Shown here one piece after another: positions 46,087 to 59,100 of a DNA stretch of 64,000 bases. Numbering within the stretch: position 1 is the first letter of the stretch; the number at the start of each line of letters is the position of its first letter. A program made the position numbers and the translations under genes. The DNA is taken from positions 11,284,001 through 11,348,000 of the forward strand of contig NC_016133.3 of NCBI RefSeq assembly GCF_000005505.3. The letters are read 5' to 3'. The stretch is from Brachypodium distachyon (taxonomy: Eukaryota > Streptophyta > Magnoliopsida > Poales > Poaceae). The notes below the pieces were generated by a model. It did not search any database. It saw only the letters and a list, made by a program, of their open reading frames with translations, and was not told where the DNA came from.

Positions 46087-48840
46087 TTAAAGACCAGCTC
46101 TTTTCTTCAAGTGTTGCTTGAAATCCATGATATCACCTTCCCACCTTGTTACCGCCTGGTTCTCGCACACCCAGATCTCCTGAGCAACCTGGTTGATCAG
46201 CCTGAAGTCGTGGCTCACCAGCACTAATCCTCCGTCCCATTCCTTGAGTGCCTCAGCTAGGGAGTCGATGGTCTCAATGTCAAGATGATTTGTCGGCTCG
46301 TCAAGCAACAGCATCTGCGGCTGCCTAAAAGCCAGCCACGCAAAGATAACACGGGCCTTCTGCCCATCAGACAGATTTTTCATTGGCATCACCTGTGCCT
46401 TGCCTGAGAGGCCAAACTTGCCAATGGCAGCTCTCATCTTCTCCTCCTCATTCCCAGGGTATTCCCTCATCATGTACTGCAGGGCCGGCATGTCCAGGTC
46501 CAGCTTCTCAGTGAGATGTTGATGGAACTGTGCAATACGGAGGTGATTGTGGCGCCTGACCATGCCATCCAATGGGGATAGGTCACCTGTCATAAGCTTC
46601 AGAAGTGTGCTCTTCCCTGCCCCATTGGGACCAACCAGTGCAACTCTAGAGTCAAGGTCAACACCAAAGTCGAGGTTCTTGTAGATGAGATTATCTGGAG
46701 TGTACCCAAATGTGACATCAGCAAACTGTAGCACTGGCGGTGGGAGTTTGCCAACATCTGTAAAGCGGAAAACCAGAATCTTGTCATTAACAACCTTCTC
46801 AGCGAGGCCACCACGCTCCATCTTTGCAAGGGTTTTCTCTTTGCTCTGAGCCTGACGAGCGAGCTTTGCAGAACCGTGACCAAATCTGGCAATGTATTCC
46901 TTCATATTAGCAATCTGTTCCTGCTCCCATTTGTATTGCTTCATCTGATTCTCTTCAAGCTCAGATCTGGTTTGAACATACTGGTCATAGTTACCAGTAT
47001 ATAACTTGAGGATCTTGTTCTGCATGTGGATGATGTTTGTGCACACACCATTTAGGAAATCTTGGGAGTGTGATATGACAACAAGTATGCGCTCAAAATT
47101 CTTTAATTTCTCTTCCAGCCAGACACATGCCTCCAGATCTGCAAATAAAGGAAAGCCCATTTAAGCACCACAAGATACGTAGAAGCGCTCGTAATGTGTG
47201 GTAAAAGAAATGTAGAAGGCTGTGTCTAACTCATGAGACAAAGATCTTGCCAAAACAAATATGTTCAAATATTTCAACATAAAAAGGCAGTCTCCACGGA
47301 AATAGTGTTCAAGTTTTAGTTTTCATTTGTCTCAGATTCTTTGACAAGACTCACCAAGATGGTTTGTTGGCTCATCAAGTAAAAGGATGGTAGGATTCAT
47401 GAACAATGCCCTTGCCAACGCAATCCTCATACGCCAACCACCAGAAAAATCTCTAGTTTGCTTTGCTTGCATTTGCTTGTCAAAACCTAGACCAAACAAT
47501 ATCTCAGCAGCACGCTTTTCAGCAGTTGAGGCATCCATTGCTTCTAACCGCTCATATACAAGATCCAAAGCCTCACCACCACCATCATCCTAAAAGGTCA
47601 GCAAATCTTCAGTATCCAGTTATAACTTGCAGTGGCAGATATAACGACGATGAGAGTTGAAGAGCTAACCTGTGCAGACAAAATTTCAGCTTCCTTTTCC
47701 AACTTGATCCTTTCTTCATCACAACAGATAACAGCTTGAAGCGCAGACATGTCTGAAGCCTCAATCTCACGGCTGAGATGGTATATGTCCATGTGTTCAG
47801 GGATGGGAAGTTCCCTGCAGCCTATTGCCGTGAGAAGGGTGGATTTTCCACAACCATTTAAGCCAAGCAAACCATATCGCCTGAGATGAAATCAAACCAT
47901 CAATGAAGTGCTCCAGCAGGATAGCATGATTGTAACAGAATGGAAACAAACTACTATACCTCCCATAGTTAAGCTCCAAATCTGAATCCACAATCAGATC
48001 GTGGCCATGAAATGTCAATGAGAGGGACTCTATCTGCAACATCCAAAGAGTAATATTAGGAAATCAACAAACAACATATTTAATGAATCCAATGGTATGA
48101 AGGAGGTAAAGTATATGCTGCTAGATTGCGCACTGAAGCATTATCCAGGAACCCTCTAGTCATGGGCCCATCCTACCAGATTTTGTGTATCAAGTGGTTT
48201 ATTTTTTTATAAGAAAGGTGTGTCCAATAGTATGGGAATGAGGTTTTGGCTCCGAGATACATCGTACGTAGGAAAGTGGTTAACATGTACCTGGTCATCA
48301 GTAGACTTTTTTTTTCTCAAGTTGAGCCCAACCCAAAGCCCAAAGGTGAAAACGAGATATAGGGTGCTAGCAAATGAACAAGTGATGTTTACATCGAACA
48401 TGGATCTTGCAAACTTTGTAATAATAGTCTATGCAGGGGACCAACCAAGAGCTAGTTTTGCCTATGTGTGTCGCGCGGGGCAGAGCATATCATACGGATC
48501 TGGTTTCTTTAGAGGTGGAACTAATCCGTGAAGCAGAGGAAAAACAATTCCTAGCGACGCATCGATGAACCATATGACATATGACATAAAAAGAGTATTG
48601 AGAAGAAGAAGGGGGGAAAGGGGATCAGATCTTTACGTGTATATCCCGGGATAGCGGATGGGAGGCGAGGACGCCGGTACAGGTCCGATCGGAGAGGTTG
48701 AGCGCGGACACGCCGTTGGCCGCCTTGTCGACGGCGGAGGCTGCGGACGAAGAGGAGGCGGCGCTGGCCTTGGACCCCCTCTTGGCGGCGGCCGCAGCCT
48801 TCTTCTGCGCGGCCTTCTTCTTGCTGGCGTCGGACACCAT
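46087..48840 (-). CDS. ABCF1: ABCF1-type soluble ABC ATPase (ARB1/ABCF2-like)
   Basis: 591 residues from five exons: 48840-48637, 48033-47960, 47880-47670, 47589-47355, 47138-46087, with GT-AG ends and matching phases. ABCF proteins have two ATPase domains and no membrane part, and act on ribosomes; yeast Arb1 and human ABCF2, the closest types, work in ribosome biogenesis. Seen: Walker [10 protein letters not shown] (residues 99-107), signature FSGGW (about 211), Walker [10 protein letters not shown] (about 232), the linker ([21 protein letters not shown]), second Walker [10 protein letters not shown] (about 411), signature LSDGQ (about 497) and [11 protein letters not shown] (about 518). 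The N-terminus is Lys/Ala-rich. Length and order match Arabidopsis ABCF1 (about 595 residues). Confidence 0.95.
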
Positions 48841-48843
48841 GGC

Positions 48844-48870
48844 GGGTAGGGTAGGGTAGGGTAGGGTAGG
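48844..48870 (-). repeat. Pentanucleotide repeat in the ABCF1 leader
   Basis: Five tandem GGGTA units (CCCTA-type on the sense strand TACCC) directly upstream of the start codon. A simple repeat in the 5' UTR. Confidence 0.8.
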
Positions 48871-49265
48871 AGGGGAGGGGATTGGTCGCTGGTGGGCGCC
48901 GGCGATCTGCGCGAACCTGCGGTGTAGGATTTGTAAAAATCCCCTCTTGTTGTTCCCCTCGGGTTGGCGGCGGCGGCGGGGGTTGGGTTGGGTTGTGGTG
49001 TGGGAGGAGTCCTGGTGGAGAAGACAAGTGCTACTTGTATTACGCGGGGAGGCTGGGCTGGGCTAGTTGGACCGGGCCGTCGTGGCAGTGAAAGCGGATC
49101 AGGTTTTATTCCTCCTCTTTTTATTTTGATGATTTGGGCCGTGGCCGAGTATTGCTTTCTTCCCCTCACATTCGATCCATTTAAGCTGGACAACAGTGTT
49201 GTCTTTTTTGTCATGTCGGCGGTCGGCCCAACAGACGCTCACTAAAAATTGAGTGGGCACTGGCG
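48871..49265. other. ABCF1 upstream region
   Basis: GC-rich leader and promoter of the minus-strand ABCF1 gene. No certain TATA box is seen, as is usual for housekeeping genes. Confidence 0.45.
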
Positions 49266-50484
49266 CGCTAATTTTTTTTTAAAGAATACGAATTTTTAAT
49301 TATTTTTCAAAATAATACGAGTTTTAAAAAAAATCAAAAATAATACGGCCTCGGCCTGTCCAGACCGATTAGGCCCGATCGGTCTTGCCAAAGCCGATAA
49401 GGCCCTGTCGGCTTGGCCCAGACCGACTGGAGACCGGATTCCGAGCCCAACCGCCAACAGGAAGCTCTCAGCCTGGCCCAGCCCGACGGATGGGTCGCGG
49501 GCCCTTTTTTCTTTTTTTTTCTTCTCTTCTTTTCTTCCCTTCACGATCGGAGTCAATCCCCAATCTCCTTTCCCATGGCAAACACCCATCCCTCCCTCCT
49601 GCTCCACACTTTTTTCCCGGGGGGGTCGCCCATGACGGAGACCTCCTTGCTCCTCTCCGCCGTCGCTAACACGCGCCGCTGCCGAGATCTCCTACACCAT
49701 GTGGCCTCTCTCTTTCCCTCGTCGCTGCTCGCCTGGAGCTTCTGGTCGCCGATGGTCGGTCGACACATGCAATGCGGGGCGCGGAGGAGCCGCCCTTGCC
49801 GATGGGCCCAGATGGCGAATCACGCGGACGGAGGACCGGATGGCCGGAGCCCTGGATGTTGCGGCCAGACAAGCCCATGAACGCCGCTGGCCCGCTACGA
49901 GAGTTTGAAATGCAGGCACGTACCTAACCCCCTAATTCCTTCCAAATTTAGTATTGAGAAGCTACCAAATGATGTGTTGGTATTTGAGATGCAGGCATGT
50001 ACAGTCTCACATGCTTATGGTTTCATCAATGCTTGATTCCTTCCTGTCACCTGTCTACTTGATTTCTTGTTTATTTCTTTTCTGTCTTCTTGCCGGAGGT
50101 ATTTAGGTAATCTTAGGCAGAGGGAACTTGGCAGCCATTTTGATGTTCGTAGTCGGATTTGTCAAATTTGCAGGGAGGATATGGGCACTCAAGTGCAGCA
50201 CCATGGATAGCATACAGAGCTCACTCAGCCAAGCAAGAGGCATGCAACTTATCGGCTTAGCCCAAGCTGATAAGTACTAATCGGATTGGCCCAAGCTGAT
50301 AAGTGCTAATCGGCTTCGCCGAAGCCGATTAGTGCCTGTGAGGGCAGGCCGAGAGGCCTGTCGGCTTGGAGCGTGTCGGTTTGGCTCAAACCGAGGCGGT
50401 GTTATTTTTGAAAAATTCTCAAACTACATATTATTTTTAATATTGGTGAAAAAAATGTATTATTTTTAAAAAAATAGCAAGATG
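49266..50484. mobile_element. Long-TIR non-autonomous element of 1.2 kb
   Basis: The left about 95 bases (AT-rich with AATAATACG twice, ending ATAATACGGCCTCGG) match the reverse complement of the right end (AATAATAC, ending AATAACACCGCCTCGG). The interior has many variants of CCGATTAGG / AAGCCGATAAG. One is a perfect palindrome at 50306-50330, with 11-bp arms TAATCGGCTTC and GAAGCCGATTA. No transposase is seen. Size and long TIRs suggest a Mutator-like non-autonomous element, but no target duplication is clear. Confidence 0.5.
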
Positions 50485-51731
50485 TAACAACAAGTCTCCT
50501 CTCAAAAAAAAATGTAACAACAAGTCTATATATCACTTTACAATTATCAAAGACACCTCAACGTGTCAATTATGATGAATGAATTGAAAGTCGAACAATT
50601 CTTGTACTGAAATGTGGGCAGCTAGCCAGCATGCAACAGATGAATAGATGGATGGAGTTAATGGATGCATGCATGTAGACTGACTGCATGTCAATCGCGA
50701 AGCTGTGATGGTAGTAGGAGCTTTGTAACTGGACAGATGGATGTCATCGGTGGTTCTGGTGTCTCTTTCAGTCGATGCCAATAATGAATCCAACTCCAAC
50801 CACAAACATATATAGCTGTATCTCTTCTCTGTATCTGCTACACCTCCGTACGTGTACTATCAACGTATCTGTATCTCTAGATCTGCTACGCCTCCGTGTA
50901 AAAAACCAACATACGTACATGCATACGTACCGGGACTAACTGCGTGATGGCGTCTATTGAGCCCATCTGATTGGCGTATGCATGCAGTTTGATCTTTACA
51001 CATATCGATCCTCCGGCCCAGCTGTGAGGTCTCCCCATGCATGTCAGCTACTCTGGCTGATGTATATCATCTTTGATTATGCAAATGGTCGATCACCGGC
51101 CGATTGCTTAATTGCATTGCACGATGGTGATCGATCCAGTCGTTGGAAAGTGCATGAGTATATTAAGTGTAAGCAGCCGAGTACTGTTTTAGCCGGCCGG
51201 AAATGAAATGGAAAAGCAGCAGACCGTGTGTATGGTTAAGGTTTGCTTCCAGTTCCAGGTCAAGCTTACCACAAAGGTACTCTAGAAAAGGCCAACTGAT
51301 TAAAGTGAAGGAGAATGAGAAAGGGGTAACTGACCTGAAAAGGGGGAGGAAAAAAATAATAAAGAGTGATCGACCACGGGAAAAGTGCAAGCAATTTACT
51401 TGCTTTAGCCGATCGATCGATGCACGTTGAGCAGCAGATCGATTACTGCAGGAACAAAAGGTAAATATCGTGCTGGTGATCGCGAGACTAGCTCGCATGC
51501 AGGCAGGACCTAGAGATTAATGGACAACCCTCCCCTCATACAGCCAAGTTTATGGTCTCTTAGTGCTGCCCGCATGCATGCTCCGCCGTTTAATCTAGTT
51601 AATCTATAGTCGATGCTGATTCATGATGATCCTCCAGAACCAACGAGAGCATTCTGGAGGTCACATGAAGACATGTCAGCAAATTGACACTTGTTGTCGG
51701 ATTCGGATCCGAATAGAGCGTGGTGTTTGTT
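50485..51731. other. Intergenic, nothing recognised
   Basis: AT-rich with CATGCATG motifs and no supportable ORF. It includes a duplicated ATGTAACAACAAGTCT phrase at about 50470-50530. Confidence 0.5.
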
Positions 51732-51749
51732 AAAGAGGAGCACAAAATT

Positions 51750-53531
51750 GCCTGCGAGGCTCTGCGAGGACCTTACAAAAATTATAAGGGACTTCTGGTG
51801 GGGTGCTGAACACGGCAGGAGGAAGACGCACTGGGTGGCGTGGGACGTCATGCTAAGGCCCAAGAACATGGGCGGTTTGGACTTCAGGGACATGCAAACC
51901 TTCAATCAGGCCCTATTGGCCCGACAAGTGTGGCGCTTGATTGACAAACCTGACTCTCTGTGTGCGAGACTGCTGAGAGCTAAATACTATCCAAATGGAT
52001 CACTGGTGGATACTGTGTTCACTGGTAACGCTTCTTCCTCCTGGCAAGCAGCGATTGAATTCGGACTAGAGTTAGTTAAGAATGGCATCATTTGGAGGAT
52101 TGGCTGTGGATAGGGGGTCCGCATATGGAGGGACCCCTGGATCCCACGGGATTTTAGCAGACAACCGATATCACCAAGGAGAAATTGCCTCCTTAAGTGG
52201 GTTTCCGAACTCTTAACCCCGGACGACAACTGGAATATGGAGCTACTTATGAATTATTTTTTTCTCCCAATTGATATTGAGTACATTCTTAAGATTAGAG
52301 CTTCTGGCTGGAATGAGCAAGACATTCTGGCTTGGCACCCCGACAAGAGAGGTCAGTTCTCGATGCGTTCGGCGTACCACCTTGGCCGCTGCATTTCCCC
52401 CGAGGGCCAAAATGTGGGTGCAACGAGTAGCAGGCCGGACGGAAGCAGCTCTAAGTGGAAGTCTGTCTAGAATGATATTGTGCGGAGGAAGGTGAATATC
52501 TTTGCTTGGAAACTCATTAGGGATGCTCTGGCCACGCAGGTTAATCTCTGTGAGCGGAAGATGGAGAAGACAAGAATTTGTCAAGTGTGTGGTGCTGAGG
52601 ATGAGGACTCCTTCCACACCATGGTGCGTTGTCCTAATGCGCGAGGTATTTGGCAGGCTATGAGACCTCATTGGGATCTTCCAGATCCTAGGCGTCTACA
52701 GAATACTGGGTCGGGTTGGCTTCTTCACGCTATCCTTCCCATGGAGAAGACTAAGGCTGCTATGCTGCTTATGATGTTCTGGCGTATTTGGCACGTTCAA
52801 AATGATATCACGCATGACAAAATTCCGGCACCAGTTGAGGCCTCAAGGCACTTTCTGTGCAGCTATATGGGCTCCCTTCTCCTCGACAAACAGTACCCTT
52901 GTGTCGATGCTGTCAAAGGGAAGCAAGTCTGTTCCTACTCGGCTAGATCAAAGCTCAATCAGAGAAACCATCAGCCTAGAGCTGCTCAGGCACGATGGAA
53001 GCCTCCAGACCCTGACTCGGTCAAACTGAATGTGGACGGGTCTTTCTCCCCGGACGATGGCTCTGCTGGGATTGGTCTGGTACTTCGCAATCAAAAAGGG
53101 GAGGTTTTGTTTTCGGCCTGTCGTAGCCTCACTCGTTGTTTTGACGCCCTTGACGCTGAGCTTACTGCCTGTGAGGATGGTCTGCGTGCTGCTATTGGCT
53201 GGACAGATAAGATCATTGTCCTTGAGTCGGATTGTGCCAAAGCCCTGGCGATGGTGGCAGCCAAAGGACTGGACAGGTCGCCTTTCGCCCTGTGTGTGAA
53301 GGAGATCCGCCGCTTGCTCGATGTGCAACCGGTTACTGTTTGCAAAGTTAGTAGGAACCAAAATTGTGTTAGTCATTTACTGGCAAATTATACTAGAGTT
53401 AATAATCATACTGATAGCTGGATCAGTCATGGACCGGATGTGATCTAGGATGCTGTATCTTTTGAATGCATCAGTCCTGATAGCTAATGAATTTCCGTTT
53501 CGCAAAAAAAAAGAAAAAAAAGAAAAAGAAA
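51750..53531 (+). mobile_element. 5'-truncated LINE with RNase H, poly-A tail and 18-bp TSD
   Basis: Flanked by AAAGAGGAGCACAAAATT at 51732-51749 and 53532-53549. A single frame from 51750 to 53448 encodes the RT C-terminus (DFWWGAEHGRRKTHWVAW), the zf-RVT region (FAWKLIRDALATQ, C-QVCG, H, C) and an RNase H domain (KLNVDGSF, ELTACEDGL, ESDCAKAL). Only two stops break it, at 52111-52113 and 52468-52470, both TAG at places where Gln and Trp are expected. The tail at 53503-53531 is A-rich. Confidence 0.93.
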
Positions 53532-53549
53532 AAAGAGGAGCACAAAATT

Positions 53550-55844
53550 TGTAGGAACCAATTCTCAGAAGCTTATATGTATTCAGTTGTTGCATAATCA
53601 CGTACGTACGCAGACCAGAAATTAATCTGGGGCATAATTCATGGACCTGAATATTAATTGATTGATTAGTTGACTGACCGACTGATTCAATCCTAAGCCG
53701 GCCGGCCGGCCGGCCACGTATCGATCAATCGAGAGTCGACCGGAGACGACAGTACAACTGACGTTGCTGGACAAGTGTACTATAGCCAGTTTAATTCCCT
53801 GGACAGACAGGTTAGCGGTAACTGCTTTGCTTCCTTCTCACTGACGTCCGAATTAACCAACATACATATACAAGTTCTGGATTGCGAATGATCAGGAAGG
53901 AGATAATTATATACCTGGATGCGTGCTGTCTCAGCATGGGTGATCGATCCACATCACATGATCTGCACCGCGGAGTGCAGAAAGAATAAACTCAGACTCA
54001 AATTATGGATGGATGCTTTTTCTTTCGTCCCCCTTTTGACCATGCAAGCATGTGTTTAGCACTACATCCATCTGAGCTTTTTCTCGCTTTAGATTATTTT
54101 ACCAGTAGTAAGCAGGTAGAGAGGACAAGGGATTTCAAGCATGATCGAGCTTTAACTAATTATATAATTAGCTATAAGATATGGAGATGAATCAAGCGAG
54201 TGAGATCTCTAGCCTGAATCATCCATCATTGATGCCACGCAACCTAAAGCAAGCACGCACGGCCGGTCTATTATTCATCAGCGAGCTTCTAAATTGATTG
54301 ATTAATTAGAGAAATTAAAGCGTAGGTACATACATCACCATTGATCGATCCGTGTTGCCTTCTTTCTCCCGGGCTGCTTCTGTGCACGTACTGCACTGCA
54401 TCTCATAATGCAGTGAGTGAGTGAGTACGTACTCCCACTTGCAATGTGGCCGGTATTATTAGCAAGTAATTAAATTTGTTGGTGGACTTGATTAGAGACT
54501 CGACCCATGCTTGTCGTTACTAGTGATGAAGAGGAGGTGGCTTCCATGTGGATTTTGCTTGATTAGTTGTAAGCACCTAATTCCACTTTCCACTTCATCT
54601 GTCAGCGATCGGCGTTCGTTAATTAGTTTGTTGCAATCTTTTCATATCTACACATTCAAGATTCAACAGCTAGCTAGCTCTACACACGCACACGTACAGC
54701 TTGTTTCAGGCAGCGGTAGCTTTTTTCTCTTACACTGAACAAATCAAACAGAACAAGGATCAAACTCAAAGTCAACAAACCAGACAGAAGAAGGATGATC
54801 ACATGCATATTGCTTGGCTGATCGAGCCCCACACCCACATGATGCATGGGTCGGCCGGTCTGGTTGTGTGTGAAGACGACGAAGAAGAAGAGCAGTGCAG
54901 TTGGAGTTGCAGGCACAAGCACAGACACATAGCACAGGAGTAGCAGGCAGATAGATGCAAATCGTTGACCAAGAGTAAAAGTGGAACAATGGGAATGGAG
55001 GCATAGCTTGTGCCGCACACTTTGTTCTTGCTCCACTGCTGCATTTGACTGACCGTGTGGTGTGTCTGACTGGTCCTCCCATATGCAAGCATGCATGTAC
55101 TTACTGTATGTAATAGTCTAACAACTACTACTATCTGGGAGTCGTCTTCTCCTCCAAGCTAACCAAGCAATGGCAATGGCAATGGCAGACAGTCAGTCAT
55201 GCCTGGCCTGCACGCGCTTTGTCAGAGCAATTAGGCAAAAGAATACTGCAAGGCACGCACGCATCTCGACATGTCGTCTCATACTATTTCATCATGGGCT
55301 GCCAAAGTAGGAACACAAGCAAGAAAAAGTTTTATTAAAGGAGTACCTCTGATTCCACAATTTCCACTGCACTGTGATCTCAGGTCAATGGCCTTGAAGG
55401 TTGTTGTTAGCTTGGAGGAGAAGGTGAAAATACGGATGATTTTTCCATCCATCGATCGAGGAGTATAGGACTAGGAGGTCAAACAAACACACGCACGAAA
55501 TCCATTCCGGTTTATGCGTCTTCTGTCTCTCGCATGTTTCCCCTGTTCTCTTCTCCTCTTTCACATGGATCGCTAACTGGAGTATAATATTCAGCATTTT
55601 ACGTAACCAGCGTGAACCATATTGATCCATGCAAGAAACACCTCATACTATATCCCGGCCAGCAGATGAAAATGGACGCGTTGTAGGATAGATAGATAGA
55701 TGTACTTTGCTCTTCCAGGCATTCTATAGTATCGAGCCTTTTGCATCATCATGTAAATAAAAAGGTAAAAATAGTAACATTTGTAAGTGAACGACAGGGG
55801 ATGTGTTGACACATGGACCTGGAGTAGCAGTAGTACTACAGTAG
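53550..55844. other. Intergenic upstream of ABCB1
   Basis: About 2.3 kb with no gene. It contains a GCCGGCCGG run near 53700 and a short GATA repeat at about 55689. The right end is the ABCB1 promoter. Confidence 0.5.
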
Positions 55845-55852
55845 TTTATAAG
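55845..55852 (+). promoter_or_regulatory. Possible TATA box of ABCB1
   Basis: TTTATAAG about 260 bases before the ATG at 56113. If used, the mRNA would include the in-frame ATG at 55888 close to its cap. Confidence 0.35.
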
Positions 55853-56112
55853 AAAGTGGAGGATGAGAATTTCAGAGAGGGGAACGAATGAATAAACAAG
55901 CAAGGGGCATGCCAAAACACTTGTGTTATCATCTCCTCCCCACCTATCATGGTCACGTTATAAGGACCAACCCAACACCACCCAAAGTGAGGAAGAGAGA
56001 AGAAGGCAGGCAGCCTGCTCACTTGACAAAACACCACAAAGGACCAGCTAGCCAAGCAGCCAGCCAGAGCGCGAAACAGAGCAAAGCAGAGGAGCTTTGT
56101 GGTCTCTACGAG

Positions 56113-59100
56113 ATGTCTAGCGACCCCGACGAGATCAAGGCTCGGGTCGTCCTCGTCGACGCCGGCGCCGCCGACGAGTGGGCCCGCCCCGAGCTCCAGG
56201 CCTTCCATCTCCCTTCCACCTCCTCTTCCCATTCCCCACAGCACTTGTTCCAACCACAACCAGACGCAGAGCAATCCACGCCGGCACAGGCTCCGGCGGC
56301 CAACAACAATGCTTCCAGCCCTCCTCCTCCTCGGTCGCCGCTGGAGACAGAGCAGCAGGCTCCTAGTCCCAGCAATGCCGCCAAGGCCTCCGGCTCCGGC
56401 GACTCGAGCTCGAGCTCGAAGCCGCACCCTCCGTTGCCGGCGGCGGCGCTGCGGGACCTGTTCCGGTTCGCGGACGGGCTGGACCGCGTGCTCATGGCCG
56501 TCGGCACGCTGGGCGCGCTGGTGCACGGCTGCTCGCTGCCCGTGTTCCTTCGCTTCTTCGCGGACCTCGTCGACTCCTTCGGCTCGCACGCCGGCGACCC
56601 GGACACCATGGTGCGCCTGGTCTCCAAGTACGCGCTCTACTTCCTCGTGGTGGGCGCCGCCATCTGGGCCTCGTCGTGGGCCGAGATCGCGTGCTGGATG
56701 TGGACCGGCGAGCGGCAGTCGGCCCGGATGCGGGTCCGCTACCTCTCCGCGGCCCTGGCCCAGGACGTCTCCTTCTTCGACGCCGACGGCGCTCGCACCT
56801 CGGACGTCATCTACGCCATCAACGCGGACGCCGTGGTGGTGCAGGACGCCATCAGCGAGAAGCTGGGCAGCCTCATCCACTACATGGCCACCTTCGTCTC
56901 CGGCTTCGTCGTCGGCTTCACCGCCGCCTGGCAGCTCGCGCTCGTCACGCTCGCCGTCGTGCCGCTCATCGCCGTCATCGGCGGGCTCACGGCGGCCACC
57001 ATGGGGAAGCTCTCGTCAAGGGCCCAGGACGCGCTTTCCGAGGCCAGCAACATCGCGGAGCAGGCGCTGGCGCAGGTGCGCGCCGTGCAATCCTTCGTAG
57101 GCGAGGAGCGCGTCGCCAGGGCTTACTCGGCGGCGCTCGCCGTGGCGCAGAGGATCGGGTACAAGAACGGCTTCGCCAAGGGGCTCGGGCTCGGTGGGAC
57201 CTACTTCACCGTGTTCTGTTGCTACGCCTTGCTGCTCTGGTACGGCGGGCGGCTCGTCCGCGGTGGACACACCAACGGTGGGCTCGCCATCGCCACCATG
57301 TTCTCCGTCATGATCGGCGGCCTGTAAGCTCGCTCTCTGATTTCGCCATGGATGGGGAATTAATCGATTGTTATCTAAGCTGGCTGACAGAGATTTGAAT
57401 GCAGGGCTCTGGGGCAGTCGGCGCCGAGCATGGCGGCGTTCGCCAAGGCTCGGGTGGCGGCGGCGAAGCTGTACCGGATCATCGACCACAAGCCGGCGAC
57501 GGCGACCTCGGAGGGCGGCGTGGAGCTGGAGGCGGTGACGGGGCGGCTGGAGCTGGAGAAGGTGGAGTTCGCGTACCCGTCGCGGCCGGAGGTGGCGGTG
57601 CTCCGGGGGCTGTCTCTAACGGTGCCGGCGGGGAAGACGGTGGCGCTGGTGGGGAGCTCGGGGTCGGGGAAGAGCACGGTTGTGTCGCTCATCGAGCGCT
57701 TCTACGAGCCCAGCGCCGGGAGGGTGACGCTGGACGGCGTCGAGCTCAAGGAGCTCAACCTCCGGTGGCTGAGGGCGCAGATCGGGCTGGTGAGCCAGGA
57801 GCCGGCGCTGTTCGCCACCACCATTAGAGAGAACCTGCTGCTGGGCAGGGAAGGGGAGGCGTCGCAGGTGGAGATGGAGGAGGCCGCCAGGGTCGCCAAC
57901 GCACATTCCTTCATCATCAAGCTCCCCGACGGCTACGACACCCAGGTCTGTCTACTCTCTCCGCCAAACCATTGTTAATTTCTATACTTATTACAGCTTA
58001 GCTTAGCTTGCGCTTCTTCTATAAATCCCTCCGCCATTGTTTTTCACCTTTTAGAGCTTTGGCTTAATTAGCTTACACTTTTCGTTTCCCTTTCACTAAA
58101 ATCCATTGATCCGTTGCTTGCTTTCCCCAAGCTTTTCGCTCGTGATTTGCTAGCTAGATGCCCAGCTCCGGTTCAGATCGGATGCTTGGTTGGTGGTTTG
58201 TTGTTTAGGCAGCAAACAATGACACATGTTGACAGCTTCTCTCCAAATGGGCTCCATCACACACTCACTCACCAATTACAGTACTGCTAGCTCGATCGAT
58301 GGTGGCAGTTTAATCGTTGTTGAGTTAGGAGCATGTTGCTTTCAAATGCTGTTGCTACTGGCAACAGTAACACGCGTGCCTTGCCTCCTCTGCCTAGATT
58401 CTTTCTCTTTCGTTGCAAAGGTGCCACCTTTTTCCTCTCAGCACAAAGCAAACACAAGCAGCTAGCTCGATTGGGACAAGACAGAATGGCCCAAGATTAA
58501 GACACTTTCTACGGCTCTTTCTTTCACTGCCTAGCGTTTTTACTTGCATGGATCCAAATTCCAGGTCGGCATTTTTGTCAGGAATGTCAAGTTGGTCTCG
58601 CAAGAATCAAACCACCATTTCTGTTTGTTTGTCCACTACCACACTACTAGGACTGTTTAGTGTGTACTACTATTTTACTTGCTGACAGATAGACAGTGAG
58701 GTTTATTTGACCAAAACACTTGCCAGTTAGTATTATTGATCCCAAGCACATGGCCAGCCACTCATCAAAACTCTCTTTTCCCCAGTACTCCACTAAACTA
58801 GAGTTTAAGCTATTTGATCGAGACCTGCTCATCACATGACACGATTCCCAGTCAAAATTCCCACATAAACAATTCCGATACTACATTGTTTTTTATCTAG
58901 TCAAATTGCTCTTGTTTCCAGTCAACACTCCCACGTAAACAAAGTGCATGATCAATCTAAAGCAAGCAAGTCAAGATGCATGCATGTGTTTGTTTGACTA
59001 ACGCAAACGCAATGCTGAATGCGAAAATGCAGGTGGGCGAGCGCGGGCTTCAGCTGTCGGGCGGTCAGAAGCAGCGGATCGCCATCGCCCGGGCGATGCT

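Noticed and set aside
48844..48870. Interstitial telomere repeat
   Set aside because: The unit is GGGTA (5 bases), not the plant telomere unit TTTAGGG. A simple repeat in the ABCF1 leader.
49573..49908. Small ORFs in the GC-rich core of the 49.3-50.5 kb element
   Set aside because: No codon bias, no homology recognised, and open in several frames on both strands, as expected from composition.
57946..59032. Possible small gene or element in ABCB1 intron 2
   Set aside because: AT-rich intron with only short ORFs and no repeat termini.
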